Shown here: positions 1 to 7,355 of the stretch, piece after piece | Position numbering within the stretch: position 1 is the stretch's first letter | How the letters are laid out: the number at the start of each line of letters is the position of its first letter | Origin: Mucilaginibacter gilvus | GTDB lineage: Bacteria; Bacteroidota; Bacteroidia; Sphingobacteriales; Sphingobacteriaceae | Length of the DNA stretch: 64,000 nt | Direction: 5' to 3' | Assembly (NCBI RefSeq): GCF_004054195.1 | Contig: NZ_SBIW01000006.1 | Span: 255,653 to 319,652, forward strand | Program-made: the position numbers and the translations under genes | The notes under the pieces: model-generated | The model's input: the letters and a program-made list of their open reading frames with translations, nothing else | Databases searched by the model: none | Told to the model about the DNA's origin: nothing

Positions 1-1
1 A

Positions 2-190
2 AAAACAAAACTTTGGGTAAACTGGATGGCCGCAAACCAGCTGAGCTGGGCCAACTGGAATCTGACCGATAAAGATGAAACTACCGCTATATTAGAACCC
101 GGCGCGCCTGCCAACGGCGGTTGGACAGAAGAGCAACTGACCAACGCCGGTTTTTACATCAGGAAGTTATTGAGAGAGCTGAATAAATAA
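2..190 (+). CDS. GH5 family endoglucanase, C-terminal fragment (5' end outside window)
   Basis: The reading frame is open from the window edge to a TAA at 188-190 and encodes the last 62 residues of a protein. The sequence contains SWANWNLTDKDETTAILEPG followed by GGWTEEQLT and FYIRKLLREL, which resembles the end of the (beta/alpha)8 barrel in family 5 endo-1,4-beta-glucanases, where an S-W-x-N-W strand precedes the K-D-E-T/S loop. The catalytic glutamates lie upstream, outside the window. A role in beta-glucan breakdown is inferred from this tail alone, but it fits the GH3, GH16 and GH97 genes further along. Confidence 0.72.
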   Translation, partial: KTKLWVNWMAANQLSWANWNLTDKDETTAILEPGAPANGGWTEEQLTNAGFYIRKLLRELNK

Positions 191-255
191 GCATCACTAA
201 TTCATTACATTAAAAAAACCATTTATCATCGCTCGTTTAGCTAACTTGTAAACCA

Positions 256-726
256 ATGGTTTACAAGATGGCAAAAGCGAATAATTTATGGGTGCTACTT
301 TCGGCTATCGGGCTGTGGTCTGCGTGTGCGCATAGCAATAAGCTTTACACCAGCAGTTGCAGCGATGGGATAGCCTTTAAAAAAGTAAGCTACGTCAACC
401 TTGTTGACAGCATTAAGTATTACGATAAACAATACGTGGAGGTGTATGGCAAATACATCGAAGGTAAAAACCTGTCGGCGCTGGTAAACGACAGCCTGTT
501 TGCCGACCACGGCAGCAACCGGGCCCTTTGGGTGAACTTTACGCAGGATTGCCCGCTTTATTTAACGGGAACGCAGCAAGGCTTTTTTGCATCAGAAGAT
601 GGCAGCTATGCCCACCTGAATAACCGCATGGTAACTCTCCGCGGGCAGGTAGAAGTGCTGCTGAAAGGGCACCAAAAAGCTTATAGCGGCACCATAAACC
701 AGGTAAGCTATATCGAATTATATTAA
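256..726 (+). CDS. Hypothetical secreted protein or lipoprotein
   Basis: A protein of 156 residues with a hydrophobic N-terminal segment (about residues 9-24) ending in W-S-A-C, a loose Bacteroidota-style lipobox with Cys24 as the possible lipidated residue. The rest is soluble and shows no domain I recognise; it has further cysteines near Cys35 and about Cys97. The ATG at 268 (MAKANN) is an equally good start that would leave a more normal-length signal. It sits alone between the GH5 gene and a convergent MBL gene. Function unknown. Confidence 0.6.
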   Translation: MVYKMAKANNLWVLLSAIGLWSACAHSNKLYTSSCSDGIAFKKVSYVNLVDSIKYYDKQYVEVYGKYIEGKNLSALVNDSLFADHGSNRALWVNFTQDCPLYLTGTQQGFFASEDGSYAHLNNRMVTLRGQVEVLLKGHQKAYSGTINQVSYIELY

Positions 727-783
727 GACCGGCCCCGGCTGGTGGCTGTACATCAATCCTTAAGAAGCGTTTTAACGGAGAGC

Positions 784-1545
784 TTAAATTTCCAGCTTCA
801 AACCATCATAAGCCAGCTTAATGCCCGCCGGCAGTTCTTCTGCAATTTCTTCGTGCTTGCCCAGCCGATGGCTGATGTGGGTAAAATACGTAGTTTCGGC
901 ACCAATATCCTCCGCGAACGCCATGGCTTCATCCAGCGTAAAATGCGAAATGTGCATTTGCTTTTGCAGGGCGTTTATCACTAATATTTTGCTGCCGCGG
1001 ATCTTTTGCTTTTCGGTTTCCGTCACCGTTTTGGCATCGGTGATATAGGTAAAATCATTTATCCGGAAACCCAGTACAGGCAGTTTGTAATGCATCACCT
1101 CAATGGGCGTAAAATGGATACTGCCGATATCAAAAGGGTTTAGATCGATACTATGCAGGTCTATCTGCGGGATACCGGGGTATCCTTTATCATCAAAAAT
1201 ATAGGGGAACTCACGGCGAAGGGCCAACTGTACCCGGGCATCGGCATAAATATCCACAGCGCCCTGCTGTTTGTAGTTAAACGCGCGGATATCATCCATC
1301 CCCGCCACATGATCTTTATGCTCGTGCGTAAAAACAATAGCATCCAGGTGTTTTACACCGGAACGCAGCATCTGGTATCTAAAATCGGGTCCCGAATCTA
1401 TCACCACGGTTTTATCCGGGCTTTCAATTAAAATAGACGTGCGCAGACGCTTGTCGCGCGTATCTACAGAGGTGCATACTTCGCAATCGCAGGCAATTAC
1501 AGGCACGCCCTGCGATGTTCCGGTTCCTAAAAATGTTATGGTCAC
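784..1545 (-). CDS. MBL-fold hydrolase, PhnP/cyclic-phosphate phosphodiesterase-like
   Basis: A metallo-beta-lactamase-fold hydrolase of 253 residues. The zinc signature HEHKDH is at residues 74-79, preceded by the FLGTGTSQGVP opening (residues 5-15) and a C-D-C-x-x-C cluster at 19-24 typical of the PhnP/Lactamase_B_2 branch. Members hydrolyse phosphoribosyl 1,2-cyclic phosphate or related phosphodiesters, so a phosphodiesterase is the best guess; the substrate is not visible. The start is a GTG that overlaps the stop of the upstream gene as GTGA, so the two are very probably translationally coupled on the minus strand. Confidence 0.85.
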   Translation of the reverse strand: MTITFLGTGTSQGVPVIACDCEVCTSVDTRDKRLRTSILIESPDKTVVIDSGPDFRYQMLRSGVKHLDAIVFTHEHKDHVAGMDDIRAFNYKQQGAVDIYADARVQLALRREFPYIFDDKGYPGIPQIDLHSIDLNPFDIGSIHFTPIEVMHYKLPVLGFRINDFTYITDAKTVTETEKQKIRGSKILVINALQKQMHISHFTLDEAMAFAEDIGAETTYFTHISHRLGKHEEIAEELPAGIKLAYDGLKLEI

Positions 1546-1805
1546 AGCTGCAGTGTTGTTTGTTTTAGTTGATGCAAAAATGCAGCCTGTTTCTCATCGA
1601 GCAGGTGTTGGTCTATTTCGAGGGTACGAGCCAGTTCAGCAATGGCCGCTATCTTACTCTCCAGGTTGGCAAACTTGTTCACCATTACCATACGGCTGCT
1701 CAACAACAGGCAGGCACCGGTTTTAAAGTTTCCTTTTTCATACCGCACGCGGTAACCGGCTGTTTTTAAAAGCAGTTCCAGTTTCTCCAGCGTGTGGTTG
1801 GTCAT
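1542..1805 (-). CDS. Conserved hypothetical protein upstream of the MBL hydrolase
   Basis: A small soluble protein beginning MTNHTLEKLELLLKTAG and ending QLKQTTLQL, about 87 residues. I recognise no catalytic motif; it looks like a helix-rich small alpha/beta protein. Starts are possible at 1805, 1814 or 1862. I prefer 1805 because the upstream stretch contains two copies of a 13-bp direct repeat that look non-coding. Its stop overlaps the GTG start of the MBL hydrolase, implying a two-gene operon and perhaps a partner role. Function unknown. Confidence 0.6.
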   Translation of the reverse strand: MTNHTLEKLELLLKTAGYRVRYEKGNFKTGACLLLSSRMVMVNKFANLESKIAAIAELARTLEIDQHLLDEKQAAFLHQLKQTTLQL

Positions 1806-1827
1806 CGTAAGCATGCATTCAAAAATA

Positions 1828-1859
1828 GAATAATTACCGGTTAGATGAATAATTACCGG
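1828..1859. repeat. Two 13-bp direct repeats with 19-bp spacing
   Basis: GAATAATTACCGG occurs at 1828-1840 and again at 1847-1859. It lies in the divergent promoter region between the 1542-1805 gene and the HGSNAT-like gene at 2024. The spacing is close to two helical turns, which would suit a regulator binding on one face. No regulator was identified; this could also be a chance slippage duplication. Confidence 0.45.
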
Positions 1860-2023
1860 CATGTTTTTACACTATTCTGCAAGATAAAAAACATCTTTTT
1901 AAAATATTTTAAAAACTTTTATATAGTTTTAGAAAGGAAATAAGGAGGACTATTTTAAGTATCGAATTATTTATATATTGTACCATTGTTTCCCCTGACA
2001 ATTTTTAAACCTTTTATTTAATT

Positions 2024-3157
2024 ATGACCCAAAAGCCCGACAGGTTTCTTTCGCTGGATGTATTTCGCGGAATGACCATTTGTTTTATGATCATTGTAAA
2101 TACACCCGGAAGTGGCGCGGCGCCTTTTGCCCCGCTGGAGCATGCCAGCTGGTTCGGCTTTACCCCTACCGATTTGGTGTTCCCGTCGTTCCTGTTCGCG
2201 GTGGGCAACGCCATGAGCTTTACCTCAAGCAAATTCGCGCAAATGAGCACCGGCTCTGTTTTGGGTAAGATCTTTAAACGCGCATTTATCATCTTCCTGC
2301 TGGGCTACCTCATGTACTGGTTCCCGTTCTTCGACCGGATAGATGGCGTATGGACATTCAGGCCATTCAGTGGAACACGCGTTATGGGTGTGCTGCAACG
2401 CATCGCACTTTGTTATATGTTTGCGTCGCTTATCGTATACTTTGTTAAATCTAAACGTGCGGTTATCATCATCAGCATCTTGCTGCTGGTTGGCTACCAG
2501 GTTTTGCTGTTGCTGTTTGGCGACCCGGCTGCCCCCTACGGTATGCTAACCAATGCGGGCACCTACCTTGATAAATTTATTTTAGGCGACGGGCACCTCT
2601 ACCACGGCGAACGTGTAGCCTTCGACCCGGAGGGGATATTGAGCACCCTGCCTGCTATTGTTAACGTAATATGCGGCTATTTTGTGGGTAAATTTATACA
2701 GGAGAAGGGCAAAAGTTACGAATCTATCGCCAAATTACTCCTGGTGGGCTGCCTATTCCTTTTCATCGCCCTTGCCTGGAACATGAACTTCCCGATAGGT
2801 AAAAAATTATGGACAAGCCCTTTCACGCTGCTTACCGTTGGGCTGGATATGGTGATCATCTCCTCGCTCATCTACGTTGTTGAAGTGCTTAAATGGAACG
2901 CCCTTAACTGGACCTCATTTTTTACCACCGTGGGTAAAAATCCGTTGGCGATATACATCCTATCGGAGATCCTCATCATCGCATTCTGGATGGTCCCCGT
3001 AGGAAAAGTAAGCTTTTTCGACTGGATAAACCACTCGGTTTACCAAACCATAGCGCCCGGTGCCATAGGTTCGCTGCTGTTTGCCATCAGCTATATGCTT
3101 ATTTGCTGGATGGTTGGGAAGATACTGGATAACCGAAAGATCTATATTAGGGTTTAG
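2024..3157 (+). CDS. HGSNAT-like integral membrane acyltransferase (DUF5009/DUF1624 type)
   Basis: A 377-residue polytopic membrane protein with about ten hydrophobic segments. The N-terminus RFLSLDVFRGMTICFMIIVN followed by a W-x-G-x-x-x-x-D-L-V-F-P-S-F-L-F segment is the signature of bacterial relatives of heparan-alpha-glucosaminide N-acetyltransferase. Family members are thought to move an acetyl group from cytoplasmic acetyl-CoA to a sugar amine across the membrane. This agrees with the polysaccharide-active gene directly downstream on the same strand, though a repeat-filled gap of 184 bp separates them. The substrate is inferred only from the family. Confidence 0.85.
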   Translation: MTQKPDRFLSLDVFRGMTICFMIIVNTPGSGAAPFAPLEHASWFGFTPTDLVFPSFLFAVGNAMSFTSSKFAQMSTGSVLGKIFKRAFIIFLLGYLMYWFPFFDRIDGVWTFRPFSGTRVMGVLQRIALCYMFASLIVYFVKSKRAVIIISILLLVGYQVLLLLFGDPAAPYGMLTNAGTYLDKFILGDGHLYHGERVAFDPEGILSTLPAIVNVICGYFVGKFIQEKGKSYESIAKLLLVGCLFLFIALAWNMNFPIGKKLWTSPFTLLTVGLDMVIISSLIYVVEVLKWNALNWTSFFTTVGKNPLAIYILSEILIIAFWMVPVGKVSFFDWINHSVYQTIAPGAIGSLLFAISYMLICWMVGKILDNRKIYIRV

Positions 3158-3169
3158 GAGGATTTGTCG

Positions 3170-3303
3170 ATTTAACTCACCCCGACGACGCTACGCTGGT
3201 CGACCCTCTCTGCCTGCGGTAAAGAGGGTGAAGAAAAAAGCGGTCGCGTTAGGGATTGCACAGGGCATTATGAGCGGAAAGCCCGGGCCAAAGGTGCCGC
3301 CTA
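3170..3303 (+). repeat. Composite intergenic repeat (copy 1 of 2)
   Basis: Positions 3170-3232 start ATTTAACTCACCCCGA and run through CTGCGGTAAAGAGGGTGAA. The reverse complement of 49469-49527 is nearly the same sequence, so this is a dispersed repeat present twice in the window in opposite orientation. The following stretch to about 3303 (GGATTGCACAGGGCATTATG, then AGCGGAAAGCCCGGGCC) resembles a second intergenic module that I recall from related genomes. An open frame passes through it into the next gene, but this is read-through and not an N-terminal extension. Confidence 0.7.
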
Positions 3304-3341
3304 ATATGTGGATCGAATTTTCATTATCTCAATATATTCCC

Positions 3342-4403
3342 ATGAAAAAACTAAGTATTCTCTCCATCGCGCTCGGCTTTGCGTTAACCGTAAATGCCCA
3401 GCAAGCCATAACCTATGCCGAAAAGTTGGGATGGCCAAAGGGCGCGCGCGTGATCATTTTGCATGTAGACGACGCGGGGATGTCGCACGACTCGAATGAG
3501 GGCGTGGAGCAGGCTACCAGCCTTGGCGTGGCTAATTCTACCAGCATCATGATGCCCTGCTCCTGGGTGCCCGAGTTTAAGGCTTACCTTGACAAACATC
3601 CTACGCTGGATGCAGGCTTGCACCTCACCCTTACCAGCGAATGGGATAATTACCGCTGGGGGCCGCTGGCCGGTAAAGCCAATGTACCGGGCCTGGCAGA
3701 TAAACAGGGCGCTATGTACAAAGATGTCGCCTCGGTTTATTTTAGCGCCAAAGCGGAAGAAATTGACAAAGAGATTCACGCGCAGTATGACAGGGCCGTG
3801 GCGATGGGCATTACCCCTACGCATTTCGATTCGCACATGGGGACGCTGTTTGCCAAGCCCGCTTTTATGGAGAAATATATCCAACTTGGGATAGAAAAGC
3901 AGATCCCCATCATGTTCCCCGGAGGCGAGGACTTGTTTTACCGTGCCGAGGCAAAGGCCGCCGCCATTGCCGAATTAAAAAAACAAGGGAAATATACGGA
4001 GGGCATGCCCATCCCCGAAGCGGCAGCGCTGGTAAAGGCAAAAGAAGTGGGCGAAATGATCTGGAAGAACGGCCTGCCTGTGCTGGATGATCTGCACAAT
4101 TCCAGTTACGATTGGAACATGCCCGATATAGCCCGGAAAACAGATAAGCAGATCCAAAAATGGTATACCGACCATTATATAAAAAGCATTGGCCGCCTAT
4201 CGCCTGGGCTCACCATGGTTATTATGCACTGCACCGATCCATCAGAAAGTTTTAAATACATCTCTGATACCGGTCGAAAACGCAAAGGCGATCTGCTGGC
4301 CATGACCGACCTAAGGCTGAAAGCTTTTTTAAAAGGAAAAGGCTTTATTTTAACCACCTGGCGGGAATTGATGGAACGGAGAAAGAAAGCAGGAGCACAG
4401 TAA
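3342..4403 (+). CDS. Secreted YdjC/ChbG-family polysaccharide deacetylase
   Basis: A 353-residue protein with a clear signal peptide (MKKLSILSIALGFALTVNAQ). The mature part has the YdjC fold markers: HVDDAGMSHDSN, with the metal-binding D-D pair early in the protein, then GLHLTLTSEW, FDSHMGT and later the MHCTDP segment. ChbG-type enzymes remove acetyl groups from chito-oligosaccharides using a divalent metal held by an Asp and two His. The in-frame start at 3081 would add 87 residues of translated repeat, so I take 3342. Export suggests action on periplasmic or outer sugars. Confidence 0.87.
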   Translation: MKKLSILSIALGFALTVNAQQAITYAEKLGWPKGARVIILHVDDAGMSHDSNEGVEQATSLGVANSTSIMMPCSWVPEFKAYLDKHPTLDAGLHLTLTSEWDNYRWGPLAGKANVPGLADKQGAMYKDVASVYFSAKAEEIDKEIHAQYDRAVAMGITPTHFDSHMGTLFAKPAFMEKYIQLGIEKQIPIMFPGGEDLFYRAEAKAAAIAELKKQGKYTEGMPIPEAAALVKAKEVGEMIWKNGLPVLDDLHNSSYDWNMPDIARKTDKQIQKWYTDHYIKSIGRLSPGLTMVIMHCTDPSESFKYISDTGRKRKGDLLAMTDLRLKAFLKGKGFILTTWRELMERRKKAGAQ

Positions 4404-4440
4404 CCCCTTTTTGAAAATGATAGCCCATCATTGGGCAGAT

Positions 4441-4599
4441 TTCATAAAACGTTCCGCTGGAACGTAAAAATTGCCGTTTCTTTTTCTACCCATAAGCCGT
4501 TCCTCCGGAACGATTTCACTTTTCTTCATCCCCTTCGGGATGTTTTATGGGTAGAACGTGCCGAAAAACCTTTTACGTTCCAACGGAACGTTTTATGAA
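4441..4599. repeat. 159-bp nested palindrome of REP-like hairpins
   Basis: The outer arms 4441-4469 and 4571-4599 are inverted copies matching at 28 of 29 positions. Each arm contains its own hairpin (ACGTTC-CGCTG-GAACGT at 4449-4465; ACGTTCC-AAC-GGAACGT at 4575-4591). Inside lie a second inverted pair, CTACCCATA at 4486-4494 with TATGGGTAG at 4546-4554, and two more hairpins: CGTTCC-TCC-GGAACG at 4498-4512 and CATCCC-CTTC-GGGATG at 4527-4542. The element sits between two convergent genes. It resembles a REP/BIME cluster or a MITE; no transposase is nearby. Confidence 0.9.
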
Positions 4600-4652
4600 T
4601 TAACCGTCTTTTCAATCTTGGGCTATTACTGCTAAAACAGGGACAAGGGAGA

Positions 4653-6266
4653 TTACCCAAACAAATTCTCTTTAAACTCCGGCTTTTTGCGCTTTTTGGA
4701 GGCCTGTTCGTAAGCATAAGCCAGCGTTAACAGTTCGCCCTCCTTCCAGGCGGTGCCGAAGAAGGATAAGCCCATCGGCAGATCGTGCCAGGCACCCATG
4801 GGTACGGTAATATGCGGGTAACCCGCCATAGCAGCCGGGGTAGAAAAGGAGAAACCATTATCATAATCGCCGTTGATCAGATCTATGCAGCTGGCGAAAC
4901 CGTTGGTAGGGCCGCAAATGGCATCCAGCTTATTTTCGGCCATAATGGTATCTATCGCTTTACGGCTTACACCGGTTGATTTAGCCAGCGCATCGGTATA
5001 TTCTTTGGATGTCAGATCGCCTTTCTCCTGCGCTTCTATCAGGGTTTCCTGTTTAAAAAAAGGCATTGCTTTACCCTCGTTGGTTTTGTTGAAAGCAATT
5101 ACATCGGCCAGGTTTTTTACGCCGGCACCAGCGGTGCTGAGATATTTATTCAATCCATCCTTAAACTCGTACAACAATACCTGGAACTCCGCGCCATCGG
5201 CTGGTTTCAGCGCTTTGGATACCTCTACTTCAATCACTTCCGCACCCTGTTTTTTGAGGGTTTCGATAGCCTCTTTTATTAAATTAAGCGTACCATCGTT
5301 GGCGTGCTCTATTTTTTCGAAACCGATGCGCTTGCCTTTTAAGCCGTTCGCATCCAGAAATTTGGTATAATCTTTTTCGGGTTTGGCTTTTAGGGTATAG
5401 CTGTCGTTAGGGTCGGCACCGGCTAATGCACCTAATAAGATTGCGGCATCTCGCACGGTACGCGCCATGGGTCCTGCGGTGTCCTGGGTTATCGAGATGG
5501 GGATAATCCCGCTCCGGCTTAACAGGCCTACTGTTGGCTTAATACCCACGAGGCCTGCAACTGAAGAAGGTGATACCACCGAACCATCCGTTTCGGTACC
5601 GATGGCAACAGCACATAAATTAGCTGATGCCGCCGAACCGGAGCCTGCGCTTGAACCGCTTGGCCCTCTATCCAATACATAAGGGTTTTTAGTTTGCAAG
5701 CCCCGACAGCTCCAACCGCTGGTAGAGCGTGATGAGCGGAAGTTGGCCCATTCGCTGAGGTTGGTTTTGCCTAATATTACAGCGCCTGCCTGGCGCAGTT
5801 TGTGTACAATAAAGGCGTCCTGTTTGGCAAAATGATCTGACAATGCCAGCGAACCCGCCGTGGTGTGCATGGTGTCGCCAGTATCTATATTGTCCTTTAT
5901 TAAAACGGGAATACCGTGCAGCGGACCATGAATTACGCCCGCCTTGCGCTCCTTATCCAGCGCGTCGGCCATATCCAGGGCGCTTTTATTCAGTTCGATA
6001 ATCGCGTTTAACTTTGGGCCTGCCTTGTCTATCGCCTCGATCCTTTTTAAATACATTTCGGTAATAGAGCGGGAGGTGTAGGTACCATCCTGCATTTTCT
6101 TTTGCAGTTCATCAACGGTTACCTCGTTCAGTTCAAAATCATCCGCGAATGCGGTTGCATTATCCGCTTTTGGACCTGCAGATGGTTGCGCGCAGGAAAC
6201 GGCGCTCAGGGTGGTTAAGGTTAAGCCCGCTAAGGTGCCTGTTTTTAAAAAGTTTCTTCGTTGCAT
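4653..6266 (-). CDS. Exported amidase-signature-family amidohydrolase
   Basis: A 537-residue amidase-signature enzyme related to GatA and plant/bacterial AMI1. Lys124 in GIPVLIKDN, the Ser-rich GPSGSSAGSGSAA loop (201-213, cis-Ser) and the nucleophile Ser229 in GTETDGSVV supply the Ser-cisSer-Lys triad. The N-terminus has a twin-arginine motif (RRNFLK) and then a hydrophobic stretch ending in V-S-C at residue 25, so it is probably a Tat-exported lipoprotein and not the cytoplasmic tRNA amidotransferase subunit. Such exported amidases hydrolyse small amides or peptides; the substrate is unknown. No gatB or gatC lies nearby. Confidence 0.87.
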   Translation of the reverse strand: MQRRNFLKTGTLAGLTLTTLSAVSCAQPSAGPKADNATAFADDFELNEVTVDELQKKMQDGTYTSRSITEMYLKRIEAIDKAGPKLNAIIELNKSALDMADALDKERKAGVIHGPLHGIPVLIKDNIDTGDTMHTTAGSLALSDHFAKQDAFIVHKLRQAGAVILGKTNLSEWANFRSSRSTSGWSCRGLQTKNPYVLDRGPSGSSAGSGSAASANLCAVAIGTETDGSVVSPSSVAGLVGIKPTVGLLSRSGIIPISITQDTAGPMARTVRDAAILLGALAGADPNDSYTLKAKPEKDYTKFLDANGLKGKRIGFEKIEHANDGTLNLIKEAIETLKKQGAEVIEVEVSKALKPADGAEFQVLLYEFKDGLNKYLSTAGAGVKNLADVIAFNKTNEGKAMPFFKQETLIEAQEKGDLTSKEYTDALAKSTGVSRKAIDTIMAENKLDAICGPTNGFASCIDLINGDYDNGFSFSTPAAMAGYPHITVPMGAWHDLPMGLSFFGTAWKEGELLTLAYAYEQASKKRKKPEFKENLFG

Positions 6267-6331
6267 ATTGAGGGATGTTTGTGAAAATGCATCCCAATTT
6301 AAGAAAAATAACAGGGTTTAAGGCAGCATAG

Positions 6332-6838
6332 TTAATTCGCCAGAAATTCAGGCTTTACCGGCGCGGGAATCTTCAATTCCTCGTTAAAATTGGGCAGTAA
6401 ACGGCGCAGCACATCGGCAGGCATATTGCCCACGTCTAAGAACGTCCAGCTTTCGCCGTTATCATCGCTCACGCCAAGCAGGTAAGAGCGGGCCAGGTAA
6501 CGCCCCGCAGCAGTTTTGAGGATTATCTGCTCGGGTATGAGGCAATGCAGTTGGGTGTCCGCCTTATAAATTTTGCCGGGCGTGCCTATAGTGCCCTCAA
6601 AACTGGTAATGCCCTGCTTTTTCAGCTCGTCCACCCGTTCGGCGATCAACTGCTGCATTTGCTCTTTTCCGCCCGATAGTTCGATGAGTTTGGGATACGT
6701 ACCAGCTATAATGATAGCAACATCGCCTTTAAAGGTAGCGTGTGCGAACAGGCCCGCCTGGCGTTTTACCGTAGCGGTATCCTGCGCGTGAAGACTGAAT
6801 GGAAGAATAAGTAAAAAGAGGACGCTAACAAATTTCAT
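6332..6838 (-). CDS. Secreted hypothetical protein, paralogue B of a tandem pair
   Basis: 168 residues with a signal peptide (MKFVSVLFLLILPFSLHAQ). The mature part is clearly related to its upstream neighbour at 6855-7355: both start the mature chain with Q-D-T-x-x-V-K-(R/K)-Q-A and share GGK-(E/D), an F-x-x-x-x-IG(T/S)PGK-(I/F)-YKA segment, the IHC/LHCL-(I/V)-PE segment and an NW/SWTF-(L/I)-D-(V/L) motif near the C-terminus. The open frame begins at a TTG (6847), but the ATG at 6838 gives the normal signal peptide. Function unknown; it is co-transcribed with an NPP-type phosphodiesterase. Confidence 0.7.
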   Translation of the reverse strand: MKFVSVLFLLILPFSLHAQDTATVKRQAGLFAHATFKGDVAIIIAGTYPKLIELSGGKEQMQQLIAERVDELKKQGITSFEGTIGTPGKIYKADTQLHCLIPEQIILKTAAGRYLARSYLLGVSDDNGESWTFLDVGNMPADVLRRLLPNFNEELKIPAPVKPEFLAN

Positions 6839-6854
6839 GATCATCAAAACGGAC

Positions 6855-7355
6855 TTACATACCCATTTGCTTTGGCTCAGGTATCTTTAGGGCCTTATTA
6901 AAATTGGGGAACATTTTTGGTATCTGCGCTATAGTGTTTTTGTTCAGATCTATAAATGTCCAATTTTTGCCTTTATCACTGCTTACAGCCAGCAGGTTAC
7001 TCTGCGAATGGAGAGTGTTTGCACCAACCTTCATGGTAACATTTTCGGGAACAAGGCAATGGATCTCTGTACCGGCCTTGTAAAATTTGCCAGGCGAGCC
7101 AATAGTCGCGCTCTGGAATGTTATCCCCTGGGCTTTCATCTGCTTCATGCCGTTTGTCATCAATTGCAGTAATTTATCTTTACCGCCAACCATTTTTAAC
7201 ACCTTTGGGTGCATGTAATTTATTACGGTACTGTAATTACCGGCTATAAGAGCGGCCGCTACAATGTTGGCCTGTTTTTTTACAACGGTGGTATCCTGCG
7301 CGTAAAGCGCGACAGGCAATAAAAGCAATAAGGTAAGTTTAATAGCTAATTTCAT
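6855..7355 (-). CDS. Secreted hypothetical protein, paralogue A of a tandem pair
   Basis: 166 residues with a signal peptide (MKLAIKLTLLLLLPVALYAQ) and no domain I can name. It shares the conserved GGKDK, IGSPGKFYKAG, IHCLVPENV and NWTFIDL blocks with the downstream paralogue at 6332-6838, which suggests tandem duplication. Its ATG lies 17 bp inside the 3' end of the phosphodiesterase gene, so translation is probably coupled to it. The two paralogues are 16 bp apart. The family looks like a periplasmic Bacteroidota-specific protein with a beta-sandwich or NTF2-like shape, but this is a guess. Confidence 0.7.
   Translation of the reverse strand: MKLAIKLTLLLLLPVALYAQDTTVVKKQANIVAAALIAGNYSTVINYMHPKVLKMVGGKDKLLQLMTNGMKQMKAQGITFQSATIGSPGKFYKAGTEIHCLVPENVTMKVGANTLHSQSNLLAVSSDKGKNWTFIDLNKNTIAQIPKMFPNFNKALKIPEPKQMGM

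Noticed and set aside
3081..3341. N-terminal extension of the ChbG-like protein
   Set aside because: It overlaps the end of the acyltransferase gene and a dispersed repeat; a clean signal peptide begins at 3342.
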